A stretch of DNA of 64,000 nt from Hymenobacter montanus. Lineage in GTDB: Bacteria; Bacteroidota; Bacteroidia; Cytophagales; Hymenobacteraceae. Location: NCBI RefSeq assembly GCF_014699115.1, contig NZ_JACXAD010000002.1:124001-188000 (forward strand). Reading direction: 5' to 3'. Shown here piece after piece: positions 17,092 through 25,396 of this stretch. Made by a program: the position numbers and the translations under genes. Within the stretch, counting starts at the first letter, position 1; the number at the start of each line of letters is the position of its first letter. Below the pieces are notes generated by a model that searched no databases, was not told where the DNA came from, and saw nothing but the letters and a program-made list of their open reading frames with translations.

Positions 17092-20000
17092 TCAGGCCTC
17101 CACTACCTCTCCCGTTCCAAAATAATAGATAACCCCGCGTACTTCCGCGTACCCCAGTTGCTCAAAAAGCGTCGCGTAATTGCGCAGCAGCCGCTTGTGC
17201 TTCTCCTGCGGTGCCGGCAGCCGGAAGTCGAGCAGCGTGACCCGGCCCCCGGTGCGGTCGGTTATCTCCAAAGACGGCGCCAGCACCACGCGGTCGGGCT
17301 TGTAGTCGCGGAGCCGCACGCCGCCGACCAGGATTTCGCGCTCCGTCTCCACGCTCAGGTGCGGGGCGAAGTAGGGCGCCAGCTGCGGGTTGCTCACCAG
17401 CTTTTCGAGGCTTTCCACCAGCGCCGGGCGCTCGCGGGCGCTCAGAATGCCTTCGGCCACGAGTTGGCTGGCCACCCGGCCCACGTCGGCGGCGGTCAGC
17501 AGGCGGCGCAGGGCGTAGTGCAGCTTGCGGTCCCACTCGCCTTGGGCCTTCTGCTCATCAAAATCAAACAGCGTCGTGGCGTGGCGGCGCAGCTTTAGTC
17601 GGTCTTCCCAGGGCGCCGCCGCCAGGTTGGTGAGAGCGTAGCTGTTGGTTGTTGGTGCTTGGTTGTTGGTGCTTGGCGGGGCGGGAGTTCCCCTCGATAG
17701 CACGTACGACACCTGCTCGGCGTTCCAGTCGCCGCGGCCCAGCAGGTAGCCGTGCAGCAAGCTGGCCACGTTGCGCGCCGGGGCTGAGGGGGCCGCTGGC
17801 TCAAGGTCTTCGCCGCCCTTGCCCGTTTTCTTTTCCTCCGGCCGTTTGCTGATGACGTACAGGCGGTGGCGCGGCCGGGTAAAGGCTACGTACAGCGTAT
17901 TGAGCCCTTCGAGGAAGGTTTTCTCCCTTTCCTCCTCGTATTGCCGCGCCAATGCCGTTTGCTGAATGCCCTTGCTCAAGCCGACTACCGCCACGTCGGG
18001 CATGGTGTCGAAGGGCTTTTCCGAAGCTTCCAAATGACCCCAGAGCAGGGTGCCGCGGTGGGGCTCCAGGCTCCAGTCGGCAAATGGTACGATAACCACT
18101 CCGTACGCCAGGCCTTTGGCCTTGTGCACCGTGGTGATGGTAATAGCGTCGCGCCCGCCCGGCGCGTTGATGCTGATGCGGCCCTTGCGCTCTTCCCAGT
18201 GCGTGAGAAAGTTGCCCAGGTTGTTGCCAAATTTCAGGCTGTATTCCAGTGTCAAATCCAGGAAGCGGAACAGGTAGTCACTTTCCCCATTGCGGCCTAA
18301 GAGGTTAAACAGATTCAGCAGCCGCTCAGCCAGTTCGTAGAGGCCCAGGTTGCCGGTTTCTTCCTCCCGCACGTCGTAACCCAGGGCCCGGAGTTCATCA
18401 AAAAACGACTTGCCGTGGCGCTCGTTGGCTATTTCGGCAATGTGCCGGGCGCGGGCCGGAGTGGGCGCCACCCCGCGCACCACTTTGTCGAGCAGCAGCA
18501 GGGCCTCGGCGCGGGCCAGCGTGTCGGCCGGCTGGTGCAGCACCCGCAGGATGCTCACCAGCAAGTTTACCACCTCCGCGAATTCCAGCGCCAGCGAGTC
18601 GGCCGAGATAATGGCGTAGCCTCGCTCTTTCAGGAACTTGGCAATGATTTTACTGGCGTAGCGGGTGCGGCAAAGCACGGCAATATCCCTCAGGACGTAG
18701 CCGTCGCGCAAGGCTTGCTCTACCAGCCGCAGGGTCAGGTAGCAAGTGCTCTCGTCGTAGTTCAGCACTGCTTCGGGCGCGTGGCCCGGCAGGGGCTCCT
18801 GGGTGTAGGTGCCCGCGCCGGGGTCATAGCGGAGCGCAGGAGCGTCTTTTTGAGTGAACAGCAACTCCACGTGGCCAGCCGCGTGGATTGGAGAGGAAGA
18901 ACCAGAAGATTGAGCTTCCCAGCCTTCCGTCTGGTCAAGACTTTTAATTTTTAATTTTTCATTTTTAATTGTTTCCCCCGGCACCTCCTGCCCAAACTTG
19001 TCGTCATAAATGCCCGTCACCAGGCCCAGGGCCGAGTGTCGGCCACTCACGGCCGCGAAAAAGGCGTTGTTGAAATCGACAATCTCCCGCGCCGACCGAT
19101 AATTTACTTGCAGCGCCTGGGCCTCCAACGCCGGGGTCAGCGTCTCGTAGCGCAGCCGCAGCAGCTCCCGCATGTCCTCGTCGCGCGCCCGGGCCACCAA
19201 GGCCTGCGTGTTGCCCTGGTGCAAGCGCAGAATCTGTTCCATCTCCCCGCCGCGCCAGCGGTAAATGGCCTGCTTGGCATCGCCCACCGCCAGGCTGGAG
19301 TGCCCGTTGGCCAAGGTATTTTCCACCAGCGGCAGCAAGTTGTTCCACTGCAGCACGGAGGTATCCTGAAATTCGTCAATCAGAATGTGCTCGTACCGCT
19401 CGCCCAGTCGCTCGTACAAAAAGGGCACCGGCTCCGTAAGCACGATGCTGGCAATGCGCCGGTTAAATTCCGAAATCAGCACCACGTTGCGCTCCTGGCT
19501 GATTTGCTCCACCAATTTATTTAACTCACTCAGCAGCGAAGCATGAAATAAATACGGCTGCATGGCCGCGAGCAGTAAATAGTCGGGCAGGTAGTTAGTC
19601 CGCAACCGGTCAATGGCTGCCGTTACCTCGCGCAACGGCTCTTTCACCGCGTCAATCCGGGCTTTATCGGCGGCGGTTTTGATTTTGCCACTGTACCATT
19701 TATCGTCAATCAGAGTGGCTTGCACGTAGCTGTTAGGCCCGGCATCGGGCGCCAATAAATCCGTGCCTTTTTGCACGTAGCCAAAAATGCCGCGCTTGCC
19801 CTGAAAAAAGTCAGCCTCCGTGGCGTCGGCGGCCGCCAGCACGGCCGCCGCCACTTCTTGGGTTTGGACAAAAGCTGCCTCAATTTCCGTGCGCTTCGCC
19901 TGAATCTGCTTATCCAGCCGCCGGAAATCGGCCAAGGTCAGCTTTCCCAACTGCGCCACGGCCTCCTGCACCGTCTCATTAAACAGCACCTTGCCGAAGC

Positions 20001-20610
20001 TGGCCAGCTCTTCGGGCAGCCGGCTCCAGCTTTTGCCTTCTTCGGCCTGCCCCAGCGCGTACTCGGCCAGCGTTTGCGACAGCAGCCGGCTGTTCGGGTC
20101 GCGGTTCACCTTGTCGAGCAGGGTGGCCACGGCGCTTTGCAGCACGCTGTCGGTATCCAGCTCCACCTCAAACGTGGCCGGTAAGCCCAGCTCCCGCGTA
20201 AACGCCGTCACAATGCGCTGCACGAACGAGTCAATCGTGCTCACCGCAAAATCGGCGTAGTGGTACAGCACCAGCCGAAAGGTAGCCGCCGCCCGCCGTT
20301 GCACTTCCCGCTGCTGCTCCTCGGCCGTGCGAGCGTGCGGGGGCAGGTGCCCGCTTTTGCCCAGCTCCGCCGCCACTTCCGCCAGGAGCTGGTCTACGGG
20401 GCCATTTTTCGGGTACGCAAACCGCCGCAACGCCCCTACAATTCGCTCCTTCATTTCCCCCGCCGCATCGTTGGTGAAGGTAATGGCCAGCAGGCGTTTG
20501 AAATACGCCGGGTCGTCGGCCCCCAGGGCCAGCAGCAGGTATTCTTTCGTTAGTTGATACGTTTTGCCCGAGCCGGCAGAGGAGGAGTAAATGCGGAAGG
20601 AGGGAGGCAT
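17092..20610 (-). CDS. UvrD/RecB-like (AddA-type) helicase-nuclease
   Basis: Superfamily 1A helicase of 1172 residues. Walker A is IYSSSAGSGKTYQLTKEYLL at the very N-terminus, motif II is LIDEFQDTS, and motif VI is YVAFTRPRHRLYVIS; the length fits the AddA/RecB type that resects double-strand breaks. The C-terminus resembles a PD-(D/E)xK nuclease (RDYKPDRVV, then VTLLDFRLP), but the usual lysine of the DxK step is arginine, so activity is uncertain. Two simple-repeat stretches are read through in frame, giving IKNEKLKIKSL near residue 550 and STNNQAPTTNS near 980. An AddB-like partner is not next to it. Confidence 0.9.
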   Translation of the reverse strand: MPPSFRIYSSSAGSGKTYQLTKEYLLLALGADDPAYFKRLLAITFTNDAAGEMKERIVGALRRFAYPKNGPVDQLLAEVAAELGKSGHLPPHARTAEEQQREVQRRAAATFRLVLYHYADFAVSTIDSFVQRIVTAFTRELGLPATFEVELDTDSVLQSAVATLLDKVNRDPNSRLLSQTLAEYALGQAEEGKSWSRLPEELASFGKVLFNETVQEAVAQLGKLTLADFRRLDKQIQAKRTEIEAAFVQTQEVAAAVLAAADATEADFFQGKRGIFGYVQKGTDLLAPDAGPNSYVQATLIDDKWYSGKIKTAADKARIDAVKEPLREVTAAIDRLRTNYLPDYLLLAAMQPYLFHASLLSELNKLVEQISQERNVVLISEFNRRIASIVLTEPVPFLYERLGERYEHILIDEFQDTSVLQWNNLLPLVENTLANGHSSLAVGDAKQAIYRWRGGEMEQILRLHQGNTQALVARARDEDMRELLRLRYETLTPALEAQALQVNYRSAREIVDFNNAFFAAVSGRHSALGLVTGIYDDKFGQEVPGETIKNEKLKIKSLDQTEGWEAQSSGSSSPIHAAGHVELLFTQKDAPALRYDPGAGTYTQEPLPGHAPEAVLNYDESTCYLTLRLVEQALRDGYVLRDIAVLCRTRYASKIIAKFLKERGYAIISADSLALEFAEVVNLLVSILRVLHQPADTLARAEALLLLDKVVRGVAPTPARARHIAEIANERHGKSFFDELRALGYDVREEETGNLGLYELAERLLNLFNLLGRNGESDYLFRFLDLTLEYSLKFGNNLGNFLTHWEERKGRISINAPGGRDAITITTVHKAKGLAYGVVIVPFADWSLEPHRGTLLWGHLEASEKPFDTMPDVAVVGLSKGIQQTALARQYEEEREKTFLEGLNTLYVAFTRPRHRLYVISKRPEEKKTGKGGEDLEPAAPSAPARNVASLLHGYLLGRGDWNAEQVSYVLSRGTPAPPSTNNQAPTTNSYALTNLAAAPWEDRLKLRRHATTLFDFDEQKAQGEWDRKLHYALRRLLTAADVGRVASQLVAEGILSARERPALVESLEKLVSNPQLAPYFAPHLSVETEREILVGGVRLRDYKPDRVVLAPSLEITDRTGGRVTLLDFRLPAPQEKHKRLLRNYATLFEQLGYAEVRGVIYYFGTGEVVEA
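17644..17676. repeat. Tandem GTTGGTGCTTG-type repeat inside the helicase gene
   Basis: The unit TTGTTGGTGCTTGG occurs twice in a row, with a partial third. It is translated as Asn/Gln/Pro/Thr-rich sequence in the helicase, in a region linking the helicase and nuclease parts. Confidence 0.7.
18941..18970. repeat. AT-rich repeat inside the helicase gene
   Basis: A 30-base AT-rich block whose complement reads AATTAAAAATGAAAAATT and onwards. It closely resembles the interior of the repeat at 25279-25350. Here it is translated in frame as Lys/Ile/Leu/Asn-rich sequence, in strong contrast with the GC-rich codons around it. Confidence 0.75.
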
Positions 20611-20666
20611 TTAAGTCAATTACAAATTGATTCTGATACTTATTTCAAGCACCACGATGAAGTATT

Positions 20667-21026
20667 TTATTTGAACTTATCAAGATTTCCGAATATGATT
20701 TCTTGGGCGATTAACCAGCCCTTTATTTTTTCTTCAGATTCCCAATACTCATCGAGGCTTCCTAAGAATACGCTATTGAGGCCAAGCTGTACCACGGTGC
20801 TGCCAGCGGAAAGTGTGATTTCAGCAATGTCATTGTAATCAATTCCTGGTTCCTCATCTAATACGCAGCAGTCGCAGAATCTGTCTCCATCCACTTTCTT
20901 CTTACATTCCAGACTTGCGCAGTATTCCAGACAAGCATTTATTTCCTCATTGCTTACATCAAAGGCATCGGAGTAGATTTTATATCCCTCTTGACCTTCT
21001 CTGTGAATACCTCTTACTACATCCAT
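20667..21026 (-). CDS. Hypothetical cysteine-rich protein
   Basis: Protein of 119 residues, not recognised. It has a cluster of six cysteines between about residues 32 and 54 (CLEYCASLECKKK, then FCDCC), which could bind zinc or form disulfides, followed by an acidic segment and a hydrophobic C-terminal half (VVQLGLNSVFLGSLDEYW). No signal peptide is seen. The gene and its flanks are clearly AT-richer than their surroundings and use different codons, which suggests recent transfer. Such small acidic orphans are often immunity proteins, but no toxin partner is present, so this is only a thought. Confidence 0.55.
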   Translation of the reverse strand: MDVVRGIHREGQEGYKIYSDAFDVSNEEINACLEYCASLECKKKVDGDRFCDCCVLDEEPGIDYNDIAEITLSAGSTVVQLGLNSVFLGSLDEYWESEEKIKGWLIAQEIIFGNLDKFK

Positions 21027-21137
21027 AAACAGTCAAACACCTGCCCTCAAGTCTTGGACGCCCGAAACAGATTAATGGATTCCTGTTGATTAGACTTGTA
21101 GTCACCTGACAATTGATAGAAATGCCATCCTCAAAAT

Positions 21138-21551
21138 TCAAATCGTCGCTCTCAGCCATTCCACCATCTCCGCCGTCACCCGTACCGGCCGCCCGCTCTG
21201 CGGGTCGAGCAGCACCCAGGTTGTTTCCGCTTCGCACAGCAGTACCTTGTCGCTCACGCGGGTGATGTGGGTGAGGCGCAGCGAGGTAGCGCCGCTGGTC
21301 TCGCCCACCCAGGTAGTGGCCCGAAGCTTTTCGCCCGCGTAAGCCGGTTGCTTATAGCGGATCCGGTGTTCGCGCACCACCCACACGCACCGTTCGCGCG
21401 CTTCGGCCGGGCAGATGCTCAGCCAGTGCGCCCCGGCTACATCCTGCACCCAGCGTACGTATTCCACGTTGTTGGCGTGGCCCAGCGCGTCGATGGCACT
21501 TTCCGGTACTGGAAATTCGTGGGAGAAAGAATGCGCGGGAACATCAGCCAT
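21138..21551 (-). CDS. Acyl-CoA thioesterase, 4HBT/YbgC type
   Basis: Hotdog-fold protein of 137 residues. The family active-site pattern is visible as DALGHANNVEYVRWVQDVAGAHW in the first 40 residues (Asp at the start, as in 4-hydroxybenzoyl-CoA thioesterase), then FRYKQPAY-like IRYKQPAYAGEKL. Members hydrolyse short- to medium-chain acyl-CoA. The N-terminus MADVPAHSFSHEFPVPE supports the ATG at 21551. It is divergent from the cold-shock gene; a GACCTTTG on the minus strand upstream is one base off the -7 consensus. Confidence 0.85.
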   Translation of the reverse strand: MADVPAHSFSHEFPVPESAIDALGHANNVEYVRWVQDVAGAHWLSICPAEARERCVWVVREHRIRYKQPAYAGEKLRATTWVGETSGATSLRLTHITRVSDKVLLCEAETTWVLLDPQSGRPVRVTAEMVEWLRATI

Positions 21552-21613
21552 GAGTGCTCAACAACGGGGGAGCGGGCAAAGGTCGGCACCGGTGGAAAAA
21601 AATAAGGCCCGAC

Positions 21614-21643
21614 TTGGTGGTCTAGAAATTCTGCCTATCTTTG
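21614..21643 (+). promoter_or_regulatory. Bacteroidota-type promoter of the cold-shock gene
   Basis: TTG at 21614-21616 and TATCTTTG at 21636-21643 are separated by 19 bases, which matches the Bacteroidota sigma-A consensus (TTG, 19-21 bases, TAnnTTTG). The leader to the start codon would be about 60 bases, typical of cold-shock messages. Confidence 0.75.
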
Positions 21644-21707
21644 ACGCAACCTAAGAAACCAAGCCACGGTGGCCCAAAAACTTAGGGAAACTCCACAACC
21701 AACCACC

Positions 21708-21902
21708 ATGCCCACCGGAACGGTAAAATTCTTTAATGAGACCAAAGGCTTTGGTTTCATCAAAAACGACGAAACTGGCGAAGACATTTTCGTACACATC
21801 AGCGACCTGCAAGTAAGCTCGATTCGCGAAAACGACAAAGTTCAATTTGAAGTAGCCCAAGGCAAAAAAGGCCCGAACGCTGTAAAAGTATCGCTGGTTT
21901 AG
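21708..21902 (+). CDS. Cold-shock protein (CspA family)
   Basis: Protein of 64 residues, a complete cold-shock domain with RNP1 (KGFGFI) and RNP2 (DIFVHIS). It binds single-stranded RNA and DNA and melts secondary structure in mRNA. The longer frame to 21669 lacks support; MPTGTVKFFNETKGFGFIK is the standard start. It has a consensus promoter and a strong terminator, so it is a single-gene unit. Confidence 0.95.
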   Translation: MPTGTVKFFNETKGFGFIKNDETGEDIFVHISDLQVSSIRENDKVQFEVAQGKKGPNAVKVSLV

Positions 21903-21926
21903 TTCCGCTTTAGCTTTGTAACAAGG

Positions 21927-21953
21927 AAGCCCGCCTTTGGCGGGCTTTTTTTT
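21927..21953 (+). terminator. Terminator of the cold-shock gene
   Basis: The stem AAGCCCGCC and GGCGGGCTT with a TTT loop is followed by eight T, 24 bases after the stop codon. Confidence 0.9.
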
Positions 21954-22004
21954 GCTTCAGCCGCAATGGTGGTCGCCCAGGCTTACGCCAGACGGTCGGA
22001 TATT

Positions 22005-22292
22005 CCCAAACGTCATGCTCCTCTGGTGCCCGCGCAGCCGAGCCGAAGGTCGCCGTCGGCAAGCATCGCGCCCGTATGATTAAACGATTCACTTACTCCA
22101 GACCGTCCTGCTGAGCTTGCCGAAGCATCTCGCTGCATCGTTGAACGATTGAGTTACTCCCGAACGTCATACTCATTTGGCGTCCGCGCAGCCGAACCCA
22201 AGATCGCCGTCGGCCAACACCTCGCGTGTATCGTTGAATGATTGAGTTACTGCCACAGGCGAGATACTTCGGCAAGCTCAGCAGGACGGTCT
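22005..22292. repeat. Tandem direct repeat flanked by inverted 30-mers
   Basis: Two similar units of about 96 bases start at 22005 and 22159 (both contain CGTCAT, CGCGCAGCCGA and GATTGAGTTACT-like blocks). They are interleaved with GACCGTCCTGCTGAGCTTGC at 22101, whose complement follows at 22261-22291. This makes a composite intergenic repeat with no coding frame. It occupies most of the gap between the cold-shock gene and the DEAD-box helicase leader. Confidence 0.7.
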
Positions 22293-22375
22293 CTTAGGAT
22301 GTTCGCTCAGTGTGGCGTTCTCCCGCGACAGGATGTTTTTTTAGACCAATCCTAGCTTTTGCAAAATATAACCGG

Positions 22376-22563
22376 TACCTTTGCACCCGCATTTGAGGAC
22401 GGCCCTAAGTCCGCGCAAGCCTGAGAGAGGCAATAACGCATTGGCCGCATAGTTTTTTGGTTGTTTTTCCCGCCTGATTGTGACAAGGTAGAAGGAGGGG
22501 AAACGTCGCTGAGTACGGCTGTTTTCGGAGCGAGTCTCTTATCCCTTTATCTATTCCACATTC
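22376..22563 (+). promoter_or_regulatory. -7 box and long 5' leader of the DEAD-box helicase gene
   Basis: A perfect TACCTTTG lies at 22376-22383. The nearest -33 TTG (22359) is only 14 bases away, shorter than consensus. The message would carry a leader of about 175 bases that can form small hairpins (GGAC with GTCC near 22398; GCCTGAGAGAGGC near 22420). Such leaders are common on cold-inducible helicase messages in other bacteria; the regulation here is inferred. Confidence 0.5.
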
Positions 22564-24558
22564 ATGGAAGCTGAAAAAATTGTGGTTCGTTTCGACGAAC
22601 TAAACCTCTCTGAGGAAGTACAACGCGCCATCACCGAGATGGGCTACGAAGAAGCCTCGGCCATTCAGTCGGCGGCCATCCCCATGCTGCTCTCCGGCCG
22701 CGACGTTATTGGCCAGGCCCAGACGGGTACCGGCAAAACGGCGGCGTTCTCCATCCCTGCCATCGAAGGCGTAGATGCTAACAGCCGCGATGTACAAGTA
22801 TTGGTGTTATGCCCCACCCGCGAACTCGCGGTGCAGGTTTCGGGCGAAATCCAGAAGCTCGGCAAATACAAGCGTGGCCTGATGGTGGTACCCATTTACG
22901 GCGGCAGCCCCTACGAACGGCAGCTCCGCGCCCTCGAGCGGGGCGTACAGATTGTTATCGGTACCCCTGGCCGGGTGATGGACCACATCGAGCGGGGCAC
23001 GCTCAAGCTTGAGAACACCACCAAGATTATTCTGGATGAAGCCGACGAAATGCTCGACATGGGCTTCCGCGACGACATCGAGTTTATTCTGAGCAAAATG
23101 CCGAATGAGCGCCAGACGGTATTCTTCTCGGCCACGATGAGCAAGCCCATCATGGAGCTCACCAAGAAATATCAGCGCGACCCGCAGATTGTCAAGGTGA
23201 ACCATCAGACCATGACGGTGACCAACATCGAGCAGAGCTACTTCGAGGTGCGCGGTCCCCAGAAAAAGGACGTGCTGACCCGCTTGCTCGACATGTATAA
23301 CCTGAAGTCGACCATCGTGTTCGCGAACACCAAGCGCATGGTGGACGAAATCGTGGCCGACCTGCAAGCTAAAGGCTATTTCGCCGAGGGCCTGCACGGC
23401 GACATGGGCCAGCAGCAGCGCCAGAACACGCTGGATAAATTCCGCAAGTCGACTCTCGAGGTACTGGTGGCAACCGACGTGGCCGCCCGTGGCATCGACG
23501 TAGATAACGTGGAAGCCGTTATCAACTACGACCTGCCCGCCGACGAAGAATACTACGTGCACCGCATCGGCCGCACGGGCCGGGCGGGCAAGTCGGGCAA
23601 GGCCTTCACGTTCGTGAGCGGCCGCGACATCTACAAGCTGCGCGACATCATGCGCTTCACCAAGGCGCAGATTAAGCTGGAGCAGGTGCCGTCGTTTGCC
23701 GACGTGTCGGAAGTAAAAACCACCCTGTTCCTGAATCAAATCAAGGAAATTATCGAGAAGGGCAACCTCGACAAGTACGTGGGCCGCGTGCAGCGCCTGC
23801 TCGACCAGGGCGATGAAATCACCTCGCTCGACATCGCCGCCGCGCTGCTGAAGATGACGATGAAGGAGGACAAGAGCGCCCAGCAGAGCCTCGACGCCAG
23901 CAAGGCGGCCGGTACCGCCCGGCCCGGCTTCACTCGCCTGTTCGTCACGATGGGCAAGAAGGACCGGATTCACCCCCGCGACATCGTGGACCTGATTGCC
24001 GAATCAACCAACCTGACCGGTTCTAAAGTGGGCGACATCGCGCTCTACGACAAGTTCAGCTTCGTGGAAGTCCCGTCGGACTACGCCGACGAGATTGTAA
24101 GTAAGCTGGGCCGTACCAGCATCCAGGGTACGCCGGTTAGCTTCAGCATTGCCACGCCGGTGCAGGAGGGAGCGGCTAAGGAGGAAGGCTTCAGCCGCTC
24201 CGGCGGCGGGCCCGGCGGCTTCGGTGGCGACCGTGAGCGGCGTCCTTTCAGCGGCGGTGAGCGCCGCGAAGGCGGTTTCGGCGGGGGCTACAAAGGCAAC
24301 CGCGGCGGTAGCAGCTACGGCGGCGGCGAGCGCCGCGAGGGCGGCTACAAAGGCAACCGCGACGGCGGAGGCAGCAGCTATGGTAACAAACCGTCCTACG
24401 GCAACCGGGAAGGCGGCAGCGGCTACGGCAACAAGCCGAGCTACGGCAACCGCGGCAGCTACGGCAGCAAGCCCGGCTATGGCAGCAAGCCCAGCTACGG
24501 CACCCCGCGTGAGTACGAAACGCCCCGGACGCCCCGCAACGAAAGCTTTGATGAATAA
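22564..24558 (+). CDS. DEAD-box RNA helicase, CsdA/DeaD type with RNA-binding tail
   Basis: Protein of 664 residues. The helicase core shows the Q motif (AIQSAAIPML), Walker A AQTGTGKTAAF, LDEADEMLDMGF, FFSATMSK and HRIGRTGRAG. Near residues 460-530 it has a DbpA-like RNA-binding domain (FTRLFVTMGKKDRIHPRDIV). The last 110 residues are glycine-rich repeats with GYGNKPSYGN-type and RREGG units, a disordered RNA-binding tail. This order matches CsdA/DeaD, which unwinds structured RNA in ribosome assembly and mRNA decay, often in the cold. The long leader and the cold-shock gene upstream fit that role. Confidence 0.93.
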   Translation: MEAEKIVVRFDELNLSEEVQRAITEMGYEEASAIQSAAIPMLLSGRDVIGQAQTGTGKTAAFSIPAIEGVDANSRDVQVLVLCPTRELAVQVSGEIQKLGKYKRGLMVVPIYGGSPYERQLRALERGVQIVIGTPGRVMDHIERGTLKLENTTKIILDEADEMLDMGFRDDIEFILSKMPNERQTVFFSATMSKPIMELTKKYQRDPQIVKVNHQTMTVTNIEQSYFEVRGPQKKDVLTRLLDMYNLKSTIVFANTKRMVDEIVADLQAKGYFAEGLHGDMGQQQRQNTLDKFRKSTLEVLVATDVAARGIDVDNVEAVINYDLPADEEYYVHRIGRTGRAGKSGKAFTFVSGRDIYKLRDIMRFTKAQIKLEQVPSFADVSEVKTTLFLNQIKEIIEKGNLDKYVGRVQRLLDQGDEITSLDIAAALLKMTMKEDKSAQQSLDASKAAGTARPGFTRLFVTMGKKDRIHPRDIVDLIAESTNLTGSKVGDIALYDKFSFVEVPSDYADEIVSKLGRTSIQGTPVSFSIATPVQEGAAKEEGFSRSGGGPGGFGGDRERRPFSGGERREGGFGGGYKGNRGGSSYGGGERREGGYKGNRDGGGSSYGNKPSYGNREGGSGYGNKPSYGNRGSYGSKPGYGSKPSYGTPREYETPRTPRNESFDE

Positions 24559-24621
24559 ACAGCAGGAACTCGGATTCACCCGTTGAATTGCCGTAAGCTG
24601 AAAAACTATAAACAGCTAACC

Positions 24622-24656
24622 ACAAAAAAGCCGCTCAATTGAGCGGCTTTTTTGTG
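24622..24656. terminator. Bidirectional terminator between helicase and DUF2383 genes
   Basis: A symmetric hairpin AAAAAAGCCGCTC, AATT, GAGCGGCTTTTTT between two convergent genes gives a T-run on both strands. Confidence 0.9.
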
Positions 24657-24694
24657 CTAATTAGGAATTAGCGAAACGAAGAGTAGTCGGGGCT

Positions 24695-25141
24695 TTACTT
24701 GGACGAGTCGCGCAAGGAGCGGATGGTGTTGTGGGCCTCCTGCACGCCTTGGTACTGCTTCTCGATTACCGATTTCAGGGCGCTGGGCAGGTCCTGGGCT
24801 TTCAGCGCGGTTTGGTAGGCTTTCACCGCGTAGTCTTCGCCGCGCTCGCACTCGTTGAGGACGGCCTTGTTGTCTTTGCTGGTGAGGGCCGATTTCAAGT
24901 CAATCCAGGCGCGGTGTACCGTGCCGGTGATAGAGCTGCTCTCATCCGGCTTGAGGTCCAGCTTAAACATCTGGTCCTCGATTTCAGTGATAAAGCCAGC
25001 GCGCTGAACGGCGTATTTTTTGAAGGTGTCTTTCAGCGTAGCGTCTTCAACGTCGGTCATGGCGTCGGCGTAGCCTTTCTGGCCATCCTTGAGGGTCTCG
25101 ACTAGTTCGTTGAGCAGGGCGGTGGTGGCTTTGACTTCCAT
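24695..25141 (-). CDS. DUF2383 (PA2169-type) four-helix bundle protein
   Basis: Protein of 148 residues, all helical, beginning TTALLNELVETLKDGQKGYA and containing ERGEDYAVKAYQTAL. This is the ferritin-like DUF2383/PA2169 pattern with glutamate- and histidine-bearing helices. The function is unknown; the family is often stress-induced. The start MEVKATTALLNEL at 25141 is the family start. It shares a bidirectional terminator with the convergent helicase gene. Confidence 0.85.
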   Translation of the reverse strand: MEVKATTALLNELVETLKDGQKGYADAMTDVEDATLKDTFKKYAVQRAGFITEIEDQMFKLDLKPDESSSITGTVHRAWIDLKSALTSKDNKAVLNECERGEDYAVKAYQTALKAQDLPSALKSVIEKQYQGVQEAHNTIRSLRDSSK

Positions 25142-25249
25142 TGGGAAAGGGATAAGTAAGAATGAAAATAATGTATCCCCTTTACTGCCTCAACCGGGCG
25201 AAGGTTACAGCGGCGGTCCTTGCAGAGCAGTGGGCAATAAATAGTCAGA

Positions 25250-25376
25250 GCGGTTCTCAACTCCGTGTACCGTTTTTTAGGAATTAAAAATTAAAAATGA
25301 AGAATTAAAAAATGGACCAGCTGATTTTTAATTCTTCATTTTTAATTCCTTTCTCCTAATGCAAAAACGGCTCTAG
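25250..25376 (-). repeat. Repeat element with conserved ends, copy 2
   Basis: In reverse orientation, this copy has the same ends as 15304-15459: its left 23 bases (GCGGTTCTCAACTCCGTG, TACCG) complement the right end of copy 1 with three mismatches, and its right end AAAACGGCTCTAG complements CTAGAGCCGTTTT. Its interior is a different, AT-rich inverted repeat (AGGAATTAAAAATTAAAAAT against ATTTTTAATTCCT). It lies between the FAD enzyme end and the DUF2383 start. Confidence 0.75.
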
Positions 25377-25396
25377 GTATTAATAGCCAAAAAGGC

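Noticed and set aside
22398..22450. CTGAGA in the helicase leader suggested a TPP riboswitch
   Set aside because: The rest of the TPP aptamer is absent and the gene has no thiamin link; the motif is part of a plain hairpin.
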